DNA of 64,000 nucleotides, taken from Chryseobacterium potabilaquae. Its GTDB lineage: Bacteria; Bacteroidota; Bacteroidia; Flavobacteriales; Weeksellaceae. Position numbers and translations under genes: made by a program. Positions 9,154 to 18,619 of this stretch are shown piece after piece; the first letter of the stretch is position 1; every line of letters begins with the position of its first letter. The notes beneath the pieces are model-generated. The model worked only from the letters and a program-made list of their open reading frames with translations. It ran no database searches and was not told the origin of the DNA. The stretch is from assembly GCF_902728265.1 (NCBI RefSeq), contig NZ_CACVBR010000007.1:1-64000 (forward strand), in the 5' to 3' direction.

Positions 9154-11238
9154 ATGACACTAGAAACTTCCATAGAGTACATAAAAGGAATCGGTCCTGA
9201 AAAAGCCAAACTCATCAAAAGTGTGTTAGGGATACACTCTGTTGAAGATTTTTTAAATTTTTATCCTATCCGATATTTAGATAAAAATAAGGTATATAAA
9301 GTTTCAGAACTTCAGGAAAGCAATATTGATATCCAATTAAAAGGTAAAATCACCCAGATCCAGGAATTACAAACCGGGAAAATAAAAAGACTGGTTGCTA
9401 AATTTCAAGATGATACAGGAACCATGGATCTCATTTGGTTTCAATATTCAAAGTGGCTAAAAGAGCAAATTCCTATTCATCGGGAAGTGTACATTTTCGG
9501 AAAAATCAATCTTTTTAAAAGACAATTTTCTATGCCTCATCCAGAAATAGAAATTGAAGAAAAAAAAGAAAATGATCATCGATTAAAACCCATCTACCCT
9601 AGTTCTGATAAGCTGATAAAAAGAGGATTAAATCAAAGATTTTTTCAACATATCTTAAAGAATATCTGTAAAGAAATCCCTCACCTTATTGAAGAAAATT
9701 TACCAGATTACATGATCAAAGCATTCAAGTTTTTTTCTAGGCAACATACCTACCTCAATATTCATTTTCCCAATGACCTAGAACATTTTGAAAAAGCAAA
9801 CAACAGGTTAAAATTTGAAGAATCTTTTTTTTTCCAACTGGGTTTTGGATTAAAAAAAATTCATCACAAAAGTCAATCAATTGGAAACCCATTTCCCATT
9901 GTGGGAGATTATTTTACCGGCTTTTATGAAAGTCACCTTCCTTTTGAACTTACGAATGCTCAAAAAAGAGTTTTAAAAGAAATTCGACAAGATATGAAAA
10001 GGCCCATTCAAATGAATAGGCTTCTACAAGGTGATGTAGGTTCCGGAAAAACAATGGTTGCTTTACTCACCATGCTTATTGCCATGGATAACGATTTTCA
10101 GAGCTGTATGATGGCTCCTACAGAAATTCTTGCGCAACAACATTATAATGGGATCAAAGATCTTCTCAAAGAGACAGGAATTAATATCCGCTTATTGACA
10201 GGATCTACTAAAGCCGCAGAAAGAAAAATTATCCATAAAGAGCTGGAAGATGGAACATTGTCTATTTTAGTTGGGACCCATGCTGTTTTAGAAGATAAGG
10301 TTAAATTCAAAAATTTAGGATTGGCAATCATTGACGAACAACATCGATTTGGGGTCGCTCAAAGAGCAAAGCTATGGTCAAAAAGTAGACTTCCACCTCA
10401 TATCTTAGTGATGACAGCTACTCCAATTCCGAGAACACTAGCCATGAGCTTTTATTCTGATCTGGATGTCTCTGTAATTGATGAGATGCCAGTGGGAAGG
10501 AAACCCATTATTACTGCACATAGACGGGAAAAAGATCGAGCCTATGTATATCACTTCTGCCATGACGAAATTCGAAAAGGGAGACAGATCTATTTTGTGT
10601 ATCCACTTATTGAAGAGTCCGAAAGTTTAGATTATAAAAATTTAATGGAAGGATTAGAGCATATTATGAGCTCTTTTTCGAATTATAATGTAACTATGTT
10701 ACATGGTAAAATGAAACCCGATGAAAAAGATGCTGCAATGACTCATTTTGCATCGGGAAAATCCGAAATTATGGTTGCTACCACTGTAATTGAGGTAGGG
10801 GTAAATGTGCCTAATGCTTCTGTAATGGTTATTGAAAGCTCTGAAAGATTTGGTTTATCACAACTCCATCAACTGCGTGGACGCGTGGGGCGAGGAGCAG
10901 AACAAAGCTATTGTATTTTAATGACATCGGATAAACTTTCTAAAGAAAGCAGAACACGCATTAAAACAATGACTGAAACCAATGATGGTTTTAAAATTTC
11001 AGAAGTTGATATGCAGCTACGAGGTCCGGGAGATATTTTAGGAACACAGCAAAGTGGCGTTGTAGATTTTAAAAGACTGGATCTTGTCCATGATTCAGCA
11101 ATCATAAAGGCCTCAAAGAATAGTGTGGAAAAAATTCTTGAAGTAGATCCATTACTTTCCAGAACGGAAAATCAAATCATTAAAAATTATTATTTAAGAC
11201 ACTATAAAGGTAAAAACAAATGGAGTAAGATATCATAA
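9154..11238 (+). CDS. recG: ATP-dependent DNA helicase RecG
   Basis: 694 residues, full length for RecG. The order is N-terminal wedge/OB domain (about 1-150), helicase domain 1 with Walker A G293-DVGSGKT (K299) and DEQH box (394-397), the TATPIPRT motif, helicase domain 2 with VATTVIEVGV and QLRGRVGRG, and the C-terminal RecG tail with QLRGPGDILGTQQSG. RecG remodels stalled forks and Holliday junctions. It is a single-gene unit between the thioredoxin terminator and the hairpin at 11241. Confidence 0.97.
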   Translation: MTLETSIEYIKGIGPEKAKLIKSVLGIHSVEDFLNFYPIRYLDKNKVYKVSELQESNIDIQLKGKITQIQELQTGKIKRLVAKFQDDTGTMDLIWFQYSKWLKEQIPIHREVYIFGKINLFKRQFSMPHPEIEIEEKKENDHRLKPIYPSSDKLIKRGLNQRFFQHILKNICKEIPHLIEENLPDYMIKAFKFFSRQHTYLNIHFPNDLEHFEKANNRLKFEESFFFQLGFGLKKIHHKSQSIGNPFPIVGDYFTGFYESHLPFELTNAQKRVLKEIRQDMKRPIQMNRLLQGDVGSGKTMVALLTMLIAMDNDFQSCMMAPTEILAQQHYNGIKDLLKETGINIRLLTGSTKAAERKIIHKELEDGTLSILVGTHAVLEDKVKFKNLGLAIIDEQHRFGVAQRAKLWSKSRLPPHILVMTATPIPRTLAMSFYSDLDVSVIDEMPVGRKPIITAHRREKDRAYVYHFCHDEIRKGRQIYFVYPLIEESESLDYKNLMEGLEHIMSSFSNYNVTMLHGKMKPDEKDAAMTHFASGKSEIMVATTVIEVGVNVPNASVMVIESSERFGLSQLHQLRGRVGRGAEQSYCILMTSDKLSKESRTRIKTMTETNDGFKISEVDMQLRGPGDILGTQQSGVVDFKRLDLVHDSAIIKASKNSVEKILEVDPLLSRTENQIIKNYYLRHYKGKNKWSKIS

Positions 11239-11240
11239 AA

Positions 11241-11273
11241 AAACCGCGAAAAGAATTATCTTTTGCGCGGCTC
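11241..11273 (+). terminator. Terminator after recG
   Basis: CCGCG-AAAAGA / TCTTTT-G-CGCGG hairpin (one bulged G) starting 5 nt after the recG stop. Confidence 0.6.
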
Positions 11274-11772
11274 CCTTATAAAACTGTTATTTAGAAGAAA
11301 TTACTTTAATATTGTTGTTTTATGTTAATATGTTTTGGTCTCTATATATTATTATTCTTTTTAGAATAAAAACAAAATGAATTATTTTTCCAACTTGCTT
11401 ATTATAAAAACTAACCGTGATTCGTTAAAGGATTTGAAATGAAACGAATATAATACCTTTAACTTTTCAAGTTTTCATGACTGTACCGTTTGCTTAAAGA
11501 TCTTCTGCGCTTTCTAAATTGGAAATTGACATAATTCATTTTGTTTAGCTAACATTTGCTTTATATAATTTAGTTTCAAGATTTGACGAACTCTTTTATT
11601 TTTTTACTTTATAAAAATTCGTGTTTGTGATTACGGTTGCAAATTTCGCGATCTCGGTCTTATTTTATCTTATATTATTTCACGTATTCATTATAAAATT
11701 TTCACATAACGGTGAATTTTTAAGTAAAAAACTAACATATGTAACTCATGATAAATGAATTATACTAATAAT
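11274..11772. other. AT-rich intergenic region without a recognisable gene
   Basis: About 500 bp between recG and the convergent receiver gene. I found no convincing reading frame, RNA gene or strong hairpin beyond the recG terminator. Confidence 0.5.
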
Positions 11773-12219
11773 TTAGATTCTCGCAATAAAATTATCTTTA
11801 TTTAAACCCGAGGTATGGTATTGCCAATTCATGATGACTGCATCTGAAATACGCTTTTTTATATCATCGTAATTGTCTGTTTTTAGCATAAAAATATTGG
11901 CCCCTTTTACGAAAACATCTTCAATACCATGTTCGCTAAGCTTTTCAGCATATATTACAGTTATTAGATTATTTAGTCTGTCATCTAATTTAATTTCCTC
12001 TAGACATTTGGGTTTGTTCTGTACAGCAATATCATAATCCATAAAAAGCACCTCAGGGATTATATGGCTAGGATCGTTAAGATATTCCATCAGAATATCA
12101 CCATTATTAAAAGTCTGAAGCTTAATTCCTATCTTTAAATCTTTACATATATTTTTGAAAAGTAATACATTTTCTTCATCCGAATCAGCAACGATTATGT
12201 TAAGATATTCTTTATTCAT
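11773..12219 (-). CDS. Stand-alone response-regulator receiver protein
   Basis: 148 residues forming one receiver (CheY-like) domain with no output domain. It has an acidic pair near D12/D14 (ADSDEEN), the phospho-acceptor D61 in LFMDYD and the conserved lysine K113 in MLKTD, so phosphorylation is plausible. The usual Ser/Thr position reads IYAEK, with alanine. Its ATG overlaps the end of the AraC-family gene by 8 nt, so the two are translationally coupled. Single-domain receivers often act through protein-protein contacts; the partner here may be the AraC regulator (inference). Confidence 0.8.
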   Translation of the reverse strand: MNKEYLNIIVADSDEENVLLFKNICKDLKIGIKLQTFNNGDILMEYLNDPSHIIPEVLFMDYDIAVQNKPKCLEEIKLDDRLNNLITVIYAEKLSEHGIEDVFVKGANIFMLKTDNYDDIKKRISDAVIMNWQYHTSGLNKDNFIARI

Positions 12220-12793
12220 AAAATGTCTCGGAATTAATTATCAGGCTTCTTTCTTTTCTTCTTTTAGTTATTATTCTCTGAAACTGAGACGGAGTAATGC
12301 CTGTGGTATTTTTAAACTGTGTACTTAAATGGGCCACACTAGAATAATTAAGTTTATCCGCTATTTCAGTTAAGCTTAATTTATTATTGACTAATAATTG
12401 TTTGGCACGTTCTATTTTTTGTAAAATAATAAAGTTTTCTATCGAACAATAGGCAATTTCTGAGAATAAATTCGATAGATATCCATAACTATGCTTCAAT
12501 TTTTCAGCGATATATATAGAAGCTTTAACAGGAATCAACTCATCTGAAAACACAAATTCTACGATAGCATCTTTTATTTTTTGTACTAAAACTATTTTCT
12601 GGCTTTCAATAATCTCAATTCCGTAATCTTCAAGGTTTTTCTTAAAAATATCATGTTGTTCTTGAGTAAGAGGTTCATAAAATTCTACTTCTCCAAAATT
12701 GAGAAGTTGATATTTTAGACCATATTCTTTAAGTTTCTCATCCAGCACTTTTTTACAAAGAGTGTTGAAATCAAATTTCATATACATTTTCAT
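12212..12793 (-). CDS. AraC-family transcriptional regulator
   Basis: 193 residues from the ATG at 12793; an in-frame TTG at 12811 and ATGs at 12787 and 12781 are alternatives. The C-terminal region (about 90-185) is an AraC double helix-turn-helix, with KLSLTEIADKLNYSSVAHLS and then FKNTTGITPSQF. The N-terminal 75 residues (KYQLLNFGEVEFYEPL ... LEDYGIEIIES) look like a ferredoxin-like domain derived from heavy-metal-associated domains but lack the CxxC. This arrangement is common in Bacteroidota AraC proteins. The overlapping downstream gene is a receiver protein. The target genes are unknown. Confidence 0.85.
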   Translation of the reverse strand: MKMYMKFDFNTLCKKVLDEKLKEYGLKYQLLNFGEVEFYEPLTQEQHDIFKKNLEDYGIEIIESQKIVLVQKIKDAIVEFVFSDELIPVKASIYIAEKLKHSYGYLSNLFSEIAYCSIENFIILQKIERAKQLLVNNKLSLTEIADKLNYSSVAHLSTQFKNTTGITPSQFQRIITKRRKERSLIINSETFYE

Positions 12794-12880
12794 CCTGATT
12801 GTAGTGTTCAATTATCACGTAAATATAGTAATTTATTTCAATTAAAAGTGAATAATGTTTATTATTACAGCCTTTTTAAG

Positions 12881-12917
12881 CAAAAAAAATTCTCGCATCT
12901 TTTGGATGCGAGAATTT
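12881..12917 (-). terminator. Strong minus-strand terminator downstream of the GNAT gene
   Basis: Perfect 13-bp stem AAATTCTCGCATC / GATGCGAGAATTT; on the minus strand it runs into eight T. It lies about 160 nt past the stop of the acetyltransferase gene. Confidence 0.8.
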
Positions 12918-13077
12918 AAACACTAAGGATGAAAAAAAAATATACTGATAAAAAGCTTATAAAAAGCTCAAACCAAGCATACGAATGTATTATTATTAAG
13001 TGATTTGGTTCTGGTACAAAATTGGACTAAAAAAAAATATCACGCGTTATAGAATTATATAAAAATGTTATAGAATT

Positions 13078-13590
13078 TCAATCCATTTTATCATGGATTA
13101 ATAGCTCCATAAGATAATCATCCATAAAAAAATTATTTCCTATATCAAAAATACCTTCTCCATATACAGAAAACCCTAATGATTTATAGAAATTTATTGC
13201 AGAATTATATTTATTTACATTTAAAATAATCCTTTTATCTCCCGTTTCTAAAGCTTGACGAGCTAAAAATAAAATCGCCTCTTTTCCCAATCCTTTTCCT
13301 TTACTTTCAGGAATGAGATAAATTCTATGAAGCTTTGTTGTTCCTATATCATAATTATGTTCATAGCCCATAAACCCATCAAAGGAATTTTTATTTTCAT
13401 CCCAAATCAGATCATAGTGATAATTGGGGTTTTTCAAATGTTCTATAATTTCCTCTTTGGAATACATTGTTTCCAACATATACTTCACTTGTTGGTCGGA
13501 AAGAATCTCAGCATATGCATTTTCCCATGATTTCTTTGCCAAATCCTGAATTAAAGTGATATCTTTTTCTGTAGCTTTTACTAGTTTCAT
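13078..13590 (-). CDS. GNAT-family N-acetyltransferase
   Basis: 170 residues covering a complete GNAT fold. The acetyl-CoA-binding motif A is RIYLIPESKGKGLGKEAILF (Q/RxxGxG/A type) and motif B is NVNKYNSAINFYKSLGF. The N-terminus (KATEKDITLIQDLAKKSW) is typical of this superfamily. It transfers an acetyl group from acetyl-CoA to an amine; the substrate cannot be deduced. It is a single gene between two strong terminators. Confidence 0.88.
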   Translation of the reverse strand: MKLVKATEKDITLIQDLAKKSWENAYAEILSDQQVKYMLETMYSKEEIIEHLKNPNYHYDLIWDENKNSFDGFMGYEHNYDIGTTKLHRIYLIPESKGKGLGKEAILFLARQALETGDKRIILNVNKYNSAINFYKSLGFSVYGEGIFDIGNNFFMDDYLMELLIHDKMD

Positions 13591-13602
13591 AATTTTTTAC
13601 AA

Positions 13603-13635
13603 TCAAAAAAAATGAAAAGACAAGCGTCTTTTCAT
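13603..13635 (-). terminator. Terminator after dapA
   Basis: Perfect ATGAAAAGAC / GTCTTTTCAT stem, loop of 4, then eight T on the minus strand. Confidence 0.85.
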
Positions 13636-13684
13636 CTATTTATTAGGTATTTATTTGTATTATTAATTGCAAATTACCTATTTA

Positions 13685-14557
13685 TTATATTTTTTTCATT
13701 TCAGCTTTAATTTTTTCATAAAGCCCTTCCGAAGCAGGAACCAATGGTAATCTCAAATGGTTTTTTATAATTCCTTTTTCTGCAAGAATTACCTTAATTC
13801 CACAAGGATTTCCTTCAGCAAAAATTAATCGTGTAATTTCTACCAATTTATTGTGAATGGCATACGCTTCATTTACTTTACCCTCAAAAGCCAATTGTAC
13901 CATCGTAGAATATTCTTTGGGATAAGCCTGCCCTATTACAGAAATAACACCATCTCCTCCAGCTAAAGTCACAGGAAGTGTATATTCATCATCTCCAGAC
14001 ACCAAAGAAAATCCTTCAGGCTTCGTTCTCAAAATATCAAAATATTGTAAAATATTTGGAGAAGCTTCTTTAATTAAGAATAAATTGGGGAATTCTTTGG
14101 CTAAACGTAACGTGGTAGCCGCTTCAATATTCTGCCCCGTTCTTGAAGGTACATTATAGATAATAATATTTTGACCGGTTGAAGCTAATACTTTATAATG
14201 CTGATAAAGTCCTTCTTGATTAGGTTTGTTATAATATGGAGATACAGAAAGTACGGCAACAAATTCAGATAAGTCAGTTTCTTCAATTTGCTTTTTTACC
14301 TCAAGAGTATTGTTACCACCAATTCCTAGAACCAAAGGAAGATGTTTATTATTTACCTTAATGATGTGATCTACCACTTTTTTCTTTTCTTCAGCAGAAA
14401 GTGTTGCAGCCTCAGCTGTAGTTCCTAATACCACTAAATAGTCGGTGCCGTTATCAATATTGTATTTCACAAGTTTTGTTAAACTTTCGAAATCTACGGA
14501 CAAATCCTCATTAAAGGGCGTAACCAATGCCACACCTACTCCTTTTAAAATGCTCAT
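13685..14557 (-). CDS. dapA: 4-hydroxy-tetrahydrodipicolinate synthase
   Basis: 290 residues, normal length, TIM barrel. The catalytic Schiff-base lysine K163 lies in LIKEAS. Y134 and R139 lie in YNVPSRTG, and the GTTAEAATLS pyruvate-binding loop has T46-T47. The enzyme condenses pyruvate with aspartate semialdehyde, the first committed step to diaminopimelate and lysine. It is a single gene with its own promoter (14578-14585) and terminator, divergent from the nucleotidase/porZ/recO operon. Confidence 0.97.
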   Translation of the reverse strand: MSILKGVGVALVTPFNEDLSVDFESLTKLVKYNIDNGTDYLVVLGTTAEAATLSAEEKKKVVDHIIKVNNKHLPLVLGIGGNNTLEVKKQIEETDLSEFVAVLSVSPYYNKPNQEGLYQHYKVLASTGQNIIIYNVPSRTGQNIEAATTLRLAKEFPNLFLIKEASPNILQYFDILRTKPEGFSLVSGDDEYTLPVTLAGGDGVISVIGQAYPKEYSTMVQLAFEGKVNEAYAIHNKLVEITRLIFAEGNPCGIKVILAEKGIIKNHLRLPLVPASEGLYEKIKAEMKKI

Positions 14558-14577
14558 CTAATTAGAATTATTTTTTT

Positions 14578-14585
14578 CAAATTTA
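14578..14585 (-). promoter_or_regulatory. -7 element (TAAATTTG) for dapA
   Basis: Exact TAnnTTTG on the minus strand, 20 nt upstream of the dapA ATG. Confidence 0.55.
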
Positions 14586-14638
14586 ACAATTTACAATAAG
14601 AATTTGTAATAAATACAAATGTTTTATTATACTATATT

Positions 14639-14646
14639 TATATTTG
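14639..14646 (+). promoter_or_regulatory. -7 element (TATATTTG) for the nucleotidase-porZ-recO operon
   Basis: Exact TAnnTTTG ending 18 nt before the ATG at 14665. It overlaps the in-frame TTG at 14644, which is therefore unlikely to be a start. Confidence 0.6.
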
Positions 14647-14664
14647 CATATACTAATAGATATT

Positions 14665-15423
14665 ATGAAAAATAAATTCTTGTTATTAGGAATTGCTATA
14701 CTCTCACTCACGTCATGTAAAATAAAAGCCCCTTTACAAGTCGCTAATGTACAGATACAGAAAAATATTTCAATTAATAACGAGCTAAAAAATGATGATA
14801 CATTCGTCACTATTATTGAGCCTTATAAGCAAAAACTGGACAAAGAGATGAATCAAAAAATATCTCACACCAATATAGATCTTACAAAGCAAGGCAATAA
14901 TAGTAATTTGGGGAATCTTTTAGCTGACTATACCTTTGAAGGAGCTAATGCATGGGCTCAGACACATTTGAAAAAAAATATTGACGCAGCCCTCATCAAC
15001 ATCGGAGGAATACGTACTTCTATTGGAAAAGGTGATATTCTTCTAAAGAGTGTTTTTGAAGTAATGCCATTTGAAAATGAGCTTGTTATAGTTAAAATGC
15101 GAGGGAAAGATATACAAGAATTATTTAGTTACTATGCTAAAACTCAAGTTAACAACCCCGTTTCTCATTTATATATTGAAACTAATAATGGCCAAATAAC
15201 CAAAACCTTGATCAATAATACCATCGTAAATCAGGATCAAGAATATTATATTGCAACTTCGGACTATTTAGCCCTTGGAGGTGATAATATGAAGTTCTTT
15301 TCAAAAGGAGAATCAATTTCAACAGGCATTAAACTTAGAGATTTATTTATTGAATATTTTAAGAAAAATCCTGAAGTAGTTACTACAACAGACATTCGTT
15401 TAAATTTTATTGGTAAAGAGTAA
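14665..15423 (+). CDS. 5'-nucleotidase C-terminal-domain lipoprotein
   Basis: 252 residues from the ATG at 14665. A lipoprotein signal ends in the lipobox LTSC, so it should be anchored in a membrane facing the periplasm. The rest is the UshA/CD73 C-terminal substrate-binding domain: GNLLADYTFEGANAW, ALINIGGIRTSIGKGD, VFEVMPFENELV and the closing YYIATSDYLALGGDNM. The metal-binding catalytic domain is encoded by the next gene, whose ATG overlaps this stop by 1 nt. The two probably form one nucleotide- or sugar-phosphate-hydrolysing enzyme in two pieces. Confidence 0.88.
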   Translation: MKNKFLLLGIAILSLTSCKIKAPLQVANVQIQKNISINNELKNDDTFVTIIEPYKQKLDKEMNQKISHTNIDLTKQGNNSNLGNLLADYTFEGANAWAQTHLKKNIDAALINIGGIRTSIGKGDILLKSVFEVMPFENELVIVKMRGKDIQELFSYYAKTQVNNPVSHLYIETNNGQITKTLINNTIVNQDQEYYIATSDYLALGGDNMKFFSKGESISTGIKLRDLFIEYFKKNPEVVTTTDIRLNFIGKE

Positions 15424-16373
15424 TGGATAGAAAAAGTTTTTTAAAAGTATTAGGTGGAGGAACTATAGCAATGACTTTAGCTCCGAATATAATGATGGCA
15501 GAAGATTTGAAAATTATTGATGTACAATCGGCAACAAAGCTTACTATCCTACACACCAATGATCAACATAGCAGAATAGAACCTTTTGATGAAAATTATA
15601 CAAAAAATCCCAATCAAGGAGGCTTTGCCAGAAGGGCAAGTTTAATTCAGCAAATAAGAAATCAAGAAAGTAATGTTTTACTGTTGGACTCCGGAGATAT
15701 TTTCCAGGGAACTCCCTATTTTAATTTTTTTGGAGGAGAACTTGAATTTAAGTTGATGTCTATGATGAAATATGATGCTTCTACAATGGGAAATCACGAT
15801 TTTGATAATGGACTAGATGGATTTCTAAAGGTTTTACCTCACGCAAAATTTCCTTTTCTTTGCTCAAACTATGATTTCAAAAATACCATCTTAGACGGAA
15901 AAACCTCTCCTTATAAGATCTTTAATAAAAATGGAATCAAAGTAGGAATTTTTGGAGTAGGCATTCAATTGGATGGCCTCGTAGGTAAAAAGCAATATGG
16001 AGAAACCATATATTCCAATCCTATTGAGACGGCTCAACATTATTCTCATTTTTTAAAGAATGACCAGAAATGTGATTTGGTTATTTGCCTTTCACATATT
16101 GGTTACGATTACAAAGATGAACCAGAAAAGATCAGTGATAAAATTCTAGCTGCCAACACAGAAAATATAGATCTTATTCTAGGAGGACATACTCATACTT
16201 TTCTACCAGAGCCCCAAACCTTTAAAAACAGACAAGGAAAAAATGTACTCGTGAATCAAGTAGGATGGGCAGGGCTCCTTCTAGGAAGAATAGACTTCTT
16301 TTTTGATATCCATAAAAATATTCAACATATTGCCTGGAATAATCAGGCAATAGATAGCAGTATAATCGCATAA
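15423..16373 (+). CDS. 5'-nucleotidase N-terminal (metallophosphoesterase) domain protein
   Basis: 316 residues. The calcineurin-like dimetal site is complete: HTNDQHSR, LDSGDIFQG, MGNHDFDNG, LSHIGYD and LGGHTHTF. The N-terminus DRKSFLKVLGGGTIAMTLAP resembles a Tat signal with R-K instead of R-R, so Tat export after cofactor loading is possible but not certain. Its partner C-terminal domain is encoded just upstream with a 1-nt overlap. porZ follows after 2 nt. In most bacteria both domains are one chain of about 550 residues, with this domain first. Confidence 0.9.
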   Translation: MDRKSFLKVLGGGTIAMTLAPNIMMAEDLKIIDVQSATKLTILHTNDQHSRIEPFDENYTKNPNQGGFARRASLIQQIRNQESNVLLLDSGDIFQGTPYFNFFGGELEFKLMSMMKYDASTMGNHDFDNGLDGFLKVLPHAKFPFLCSNYDFKNTILDGKTSPYKIFNKNGIKVGIFGVGIQLDGLVGKKQYGETIYSNPIETAQHYSHFLKNDQKCDLVICLSHIGYDYKDEPEKISDKILAANTENIDLILGGHTHTFLPEPQTFKNRQGKNVLVNQVGWAGLLLGRIDFFFDIHKNIQHIAWNNQAIDSSIIA

Positions 16374-16375
16374 TT

Positions 16376-18619
16376 ATGAAAAAATTCTCTATAATTTCCC
16401 TCGGTATATTAGCCTCTTTTCAATATGTAAATGCTCAAAATATTTCTTCAAAAAAATGGACGGATCAATTTTCCTACAACAATATTTTAGCCATAAAAGA
16501 AGACCATGGTAAAATCGTAGCGGCTACAGAAAATGGAATTTTTTATTATACCATTTCTACCGGAGAGATCAGTAAATTATCCAAAGCCAATGGATTACAC
16601 GAAGTGAAAATTTCGGCTTTTGATTACAATCCACAAACTAAAATAGGTGTTGTTGGATATCAAAATGGATCTTTAGATATTATTACTTCGGGAGGTATTA
16701 CGTATGTAGTTGATATTCCTATTGCCACAGGGTATAATGGAAGTAAGAAAATAAACCACATTTCTATAACAGGAGATAAAGCCATTATCTCTGTAGGATA
16801 TGGGGTTTCTATATTTGATTTAAAAAAGAAAGAATTCGGAGATTCTGCTTTCTTTCTGAATGGAGGTACTTATGAAGCAAGTAATGAAGCAACAATTCTG
16901 GGAAACAAAGTTTTATCTGTAACCAATACAGGACTCAAAACCCATGATCTTAATACCACTTTTCCGGTATTTGCCACATGGACAACTGAGATGCCCGGAG
17001 CATTTAAACATATCGATTCAGAATCTGGTTTGGTTTTTTCTTCAGCTACGACTTCCTATCTTTATAATAACGGAGTATCTACACCATTCCCCCAGACATT
17101 CACAGATATCCAAGATATTGCGGTTAATACCAATAATATCATCATCACAGATAACGCAAGAGTATATACCTATAATCTAAACGGAACTTCTACCGGCATT
17201 GTTGACTTTGGTGAAGAATGCAATACTGCAAATACTATTAATGGTAAATTATACGGAGGAACCAAACTTTCCGGTATAAAAGATGAATCAAAAACAACTT
17301 ATAGACCTGATGGCCCATACAAAAATACCTCTTATAAAATTTCATTACTCAATGATCAAATATGGGTATCTACAGGAGCACTAGAGGCTTATAACAATCC
17401 TGTTATACAAAATATTGGATATTATCACTTCGATGGATCCAAATGGGTATATCCTGAGTATTTCCTGAATAATCCAATCCAGTTTAATGTAAGAGATGTT
17501 GTTCCTAATCCTTCTAATCCCAGTGAAGTATTTTTTGTAAATTATTCTTTCGCGCCTAATGAAAAGGGAATTTACAAGATGGAAAATGATGTTTTTAAAA
17601 AGGTATATAAAAATAATGATGCCGCCAGTTTTCTCAATCGACCTTCAGGAATAACGTTTGACGAAAATAATCAATTATTTGTTTCTGCATCTCTATTAGC
17701 AGATGTTCCTGCTAATACCGGCTATTATCTCTATAGCAGCTCCGCTGATGATTTCACCCTTATCCCTATAATCAACGCGGGAGGAGCTCTGAAACCCTTT
17801 ACAAAAGATGGGATATTATATATTCCAAGTCCATTTTTTGAGCCGGGAGGATTGATTATGAAAGCCTATGGAGATAACCCAGCTTCAACATCTGTTCCTG
17901 TAAAGCTTATTCGTAAAGAAAACAACTTACCCATTGGAGGAACTGTTTCAGCAGCAATAGACAAAGACGATAATGTGTGGATAGGAACTAGATCCGGATT
18001 AAGAATTCTTTCTAATCCAAAATCTGCCATTACTGAAACTTCTCCACAAACGGAAGCTATTATTATTGATGAAAAAGGTATTGCCGAAGAGCTTTTCAGA
18101 GATAATGTTATTTTACAAATAGAACCAGATACAGGAAACCAAAAATGGGTTTCTGTAGATGGCGGAGGTGTATACTACTTGTCTCCTGACGGAGAAAGAA
18201 CCATACAACATTTCACTAAAGAAAATTCTCCCTTACCTACGAATAGTGTTACTGATATAAAAGTCGATAAAAGAAATGGGAAGGTATATTTTGTGACCCT
18301 TGACGGAATTGTTACCTATCAAGGAGATGTAGGAGATGTTACTTCCAATTTTGGAAATGTTCTCGTCTATCCTAATCCTGTTGTATACTCCAACTTTAAA
18401 GGTAAGGTCACCATTAAAGGGCTAGCCGAAAAAACAAACATTCGAATTACAGATGCTGCCGGCAATGTTATCCATTCCGCAGTGGCAAGAGGAGGTTATT
18501 ATGAATGGGATTTAAATAACCAGAAAGGAGTAAGAGTAGCCTCAGGGATCTATTTTGTTTTAATGACAAATGAAGATGGTTCTGATAAAGCTACTGCAAA
18601 AATAGCAGTGGTTAATTGA
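16376..18619 (+). CDS. porZ: Type IX secretion system protein PorZ
   Basis: 747 residues with a signal peptide (cleavage after NAQ). Two beta-propeller halves follow (about 25-650), with repeated blade patterns such as KIVAATENGIFYY and VWIGTRSGLRIL. A C-terminal sorting domain runs from VLVYPNPV to KIAVVN. PorZ is a surface component of the type IX attachment complex that helps the PorU sortase link cargo to A-LPS (established in Porphyromonas). Neighbouring porZ and recO is a common arrangement in Bacteroidota, and here the stop overlaps the recO start. Confidence 0.88.
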   Translation: MKKFSIISLGILASFQYVNAQNISSKKWTDQFSYNNILAIKEDHGKIVAATENGIFYYTISTGEISKLSKANGLHEVKISAFDYNPQTKIGVVGYQNGSLDIITSGGITYVVDIPIATGYNGSKKINHISITGDKAIISVGYGVSIFDLKKKEFGDSAFFLNGGTYEASNEATILGNKVLSVTNTGLKTHDLNTTFPVFATWTTEMPGAFKHIDSESGLVFSSATTSYLYNNGVSTPFPQTFTDIQDIAVNTNNIIITDNARVYTYNLNGTSTGIVDFGEECNTANTINGKLYGGTKLSGIKDESKTTYRPDGPYKNTSYKISLLNDQIWVSTGALEAYNNPVIQNIGYYHFDGSKWVYPEYFLNNPIQFNVRDVVPNPSNPSEVFFVNYSFAPNEKGIYKMENDVFKKVYKNNDAASFLNRPSGITFDENNQLFVSASLLADVPANTGYYLYSSSADDFTLIPIINAGGALKPFTKDGILYIPSPFFEPGGLIMKAYGDNPASTSVPVKLIRKENNLPIGGTVSAAIDKDDNVWIGTRSGLRILSNPKSAITETSPQTEAIIIDEKGIAEELFRDNVILQIEPDTGNQKWVSVDGGGVYYLSPDGERTIQHFTKENSPLPTNSVTDIKVDKRNGKVYFVTLDGIVTYQGDVGDVTSNFGNVLVYPNPVVYSNFKGKVTIKGLAEKTNIRITDAAGNVIHSAVARGGYYEWDLNNQKGVRVASGIYFVLMTNEDGSDKATAKIAVVN

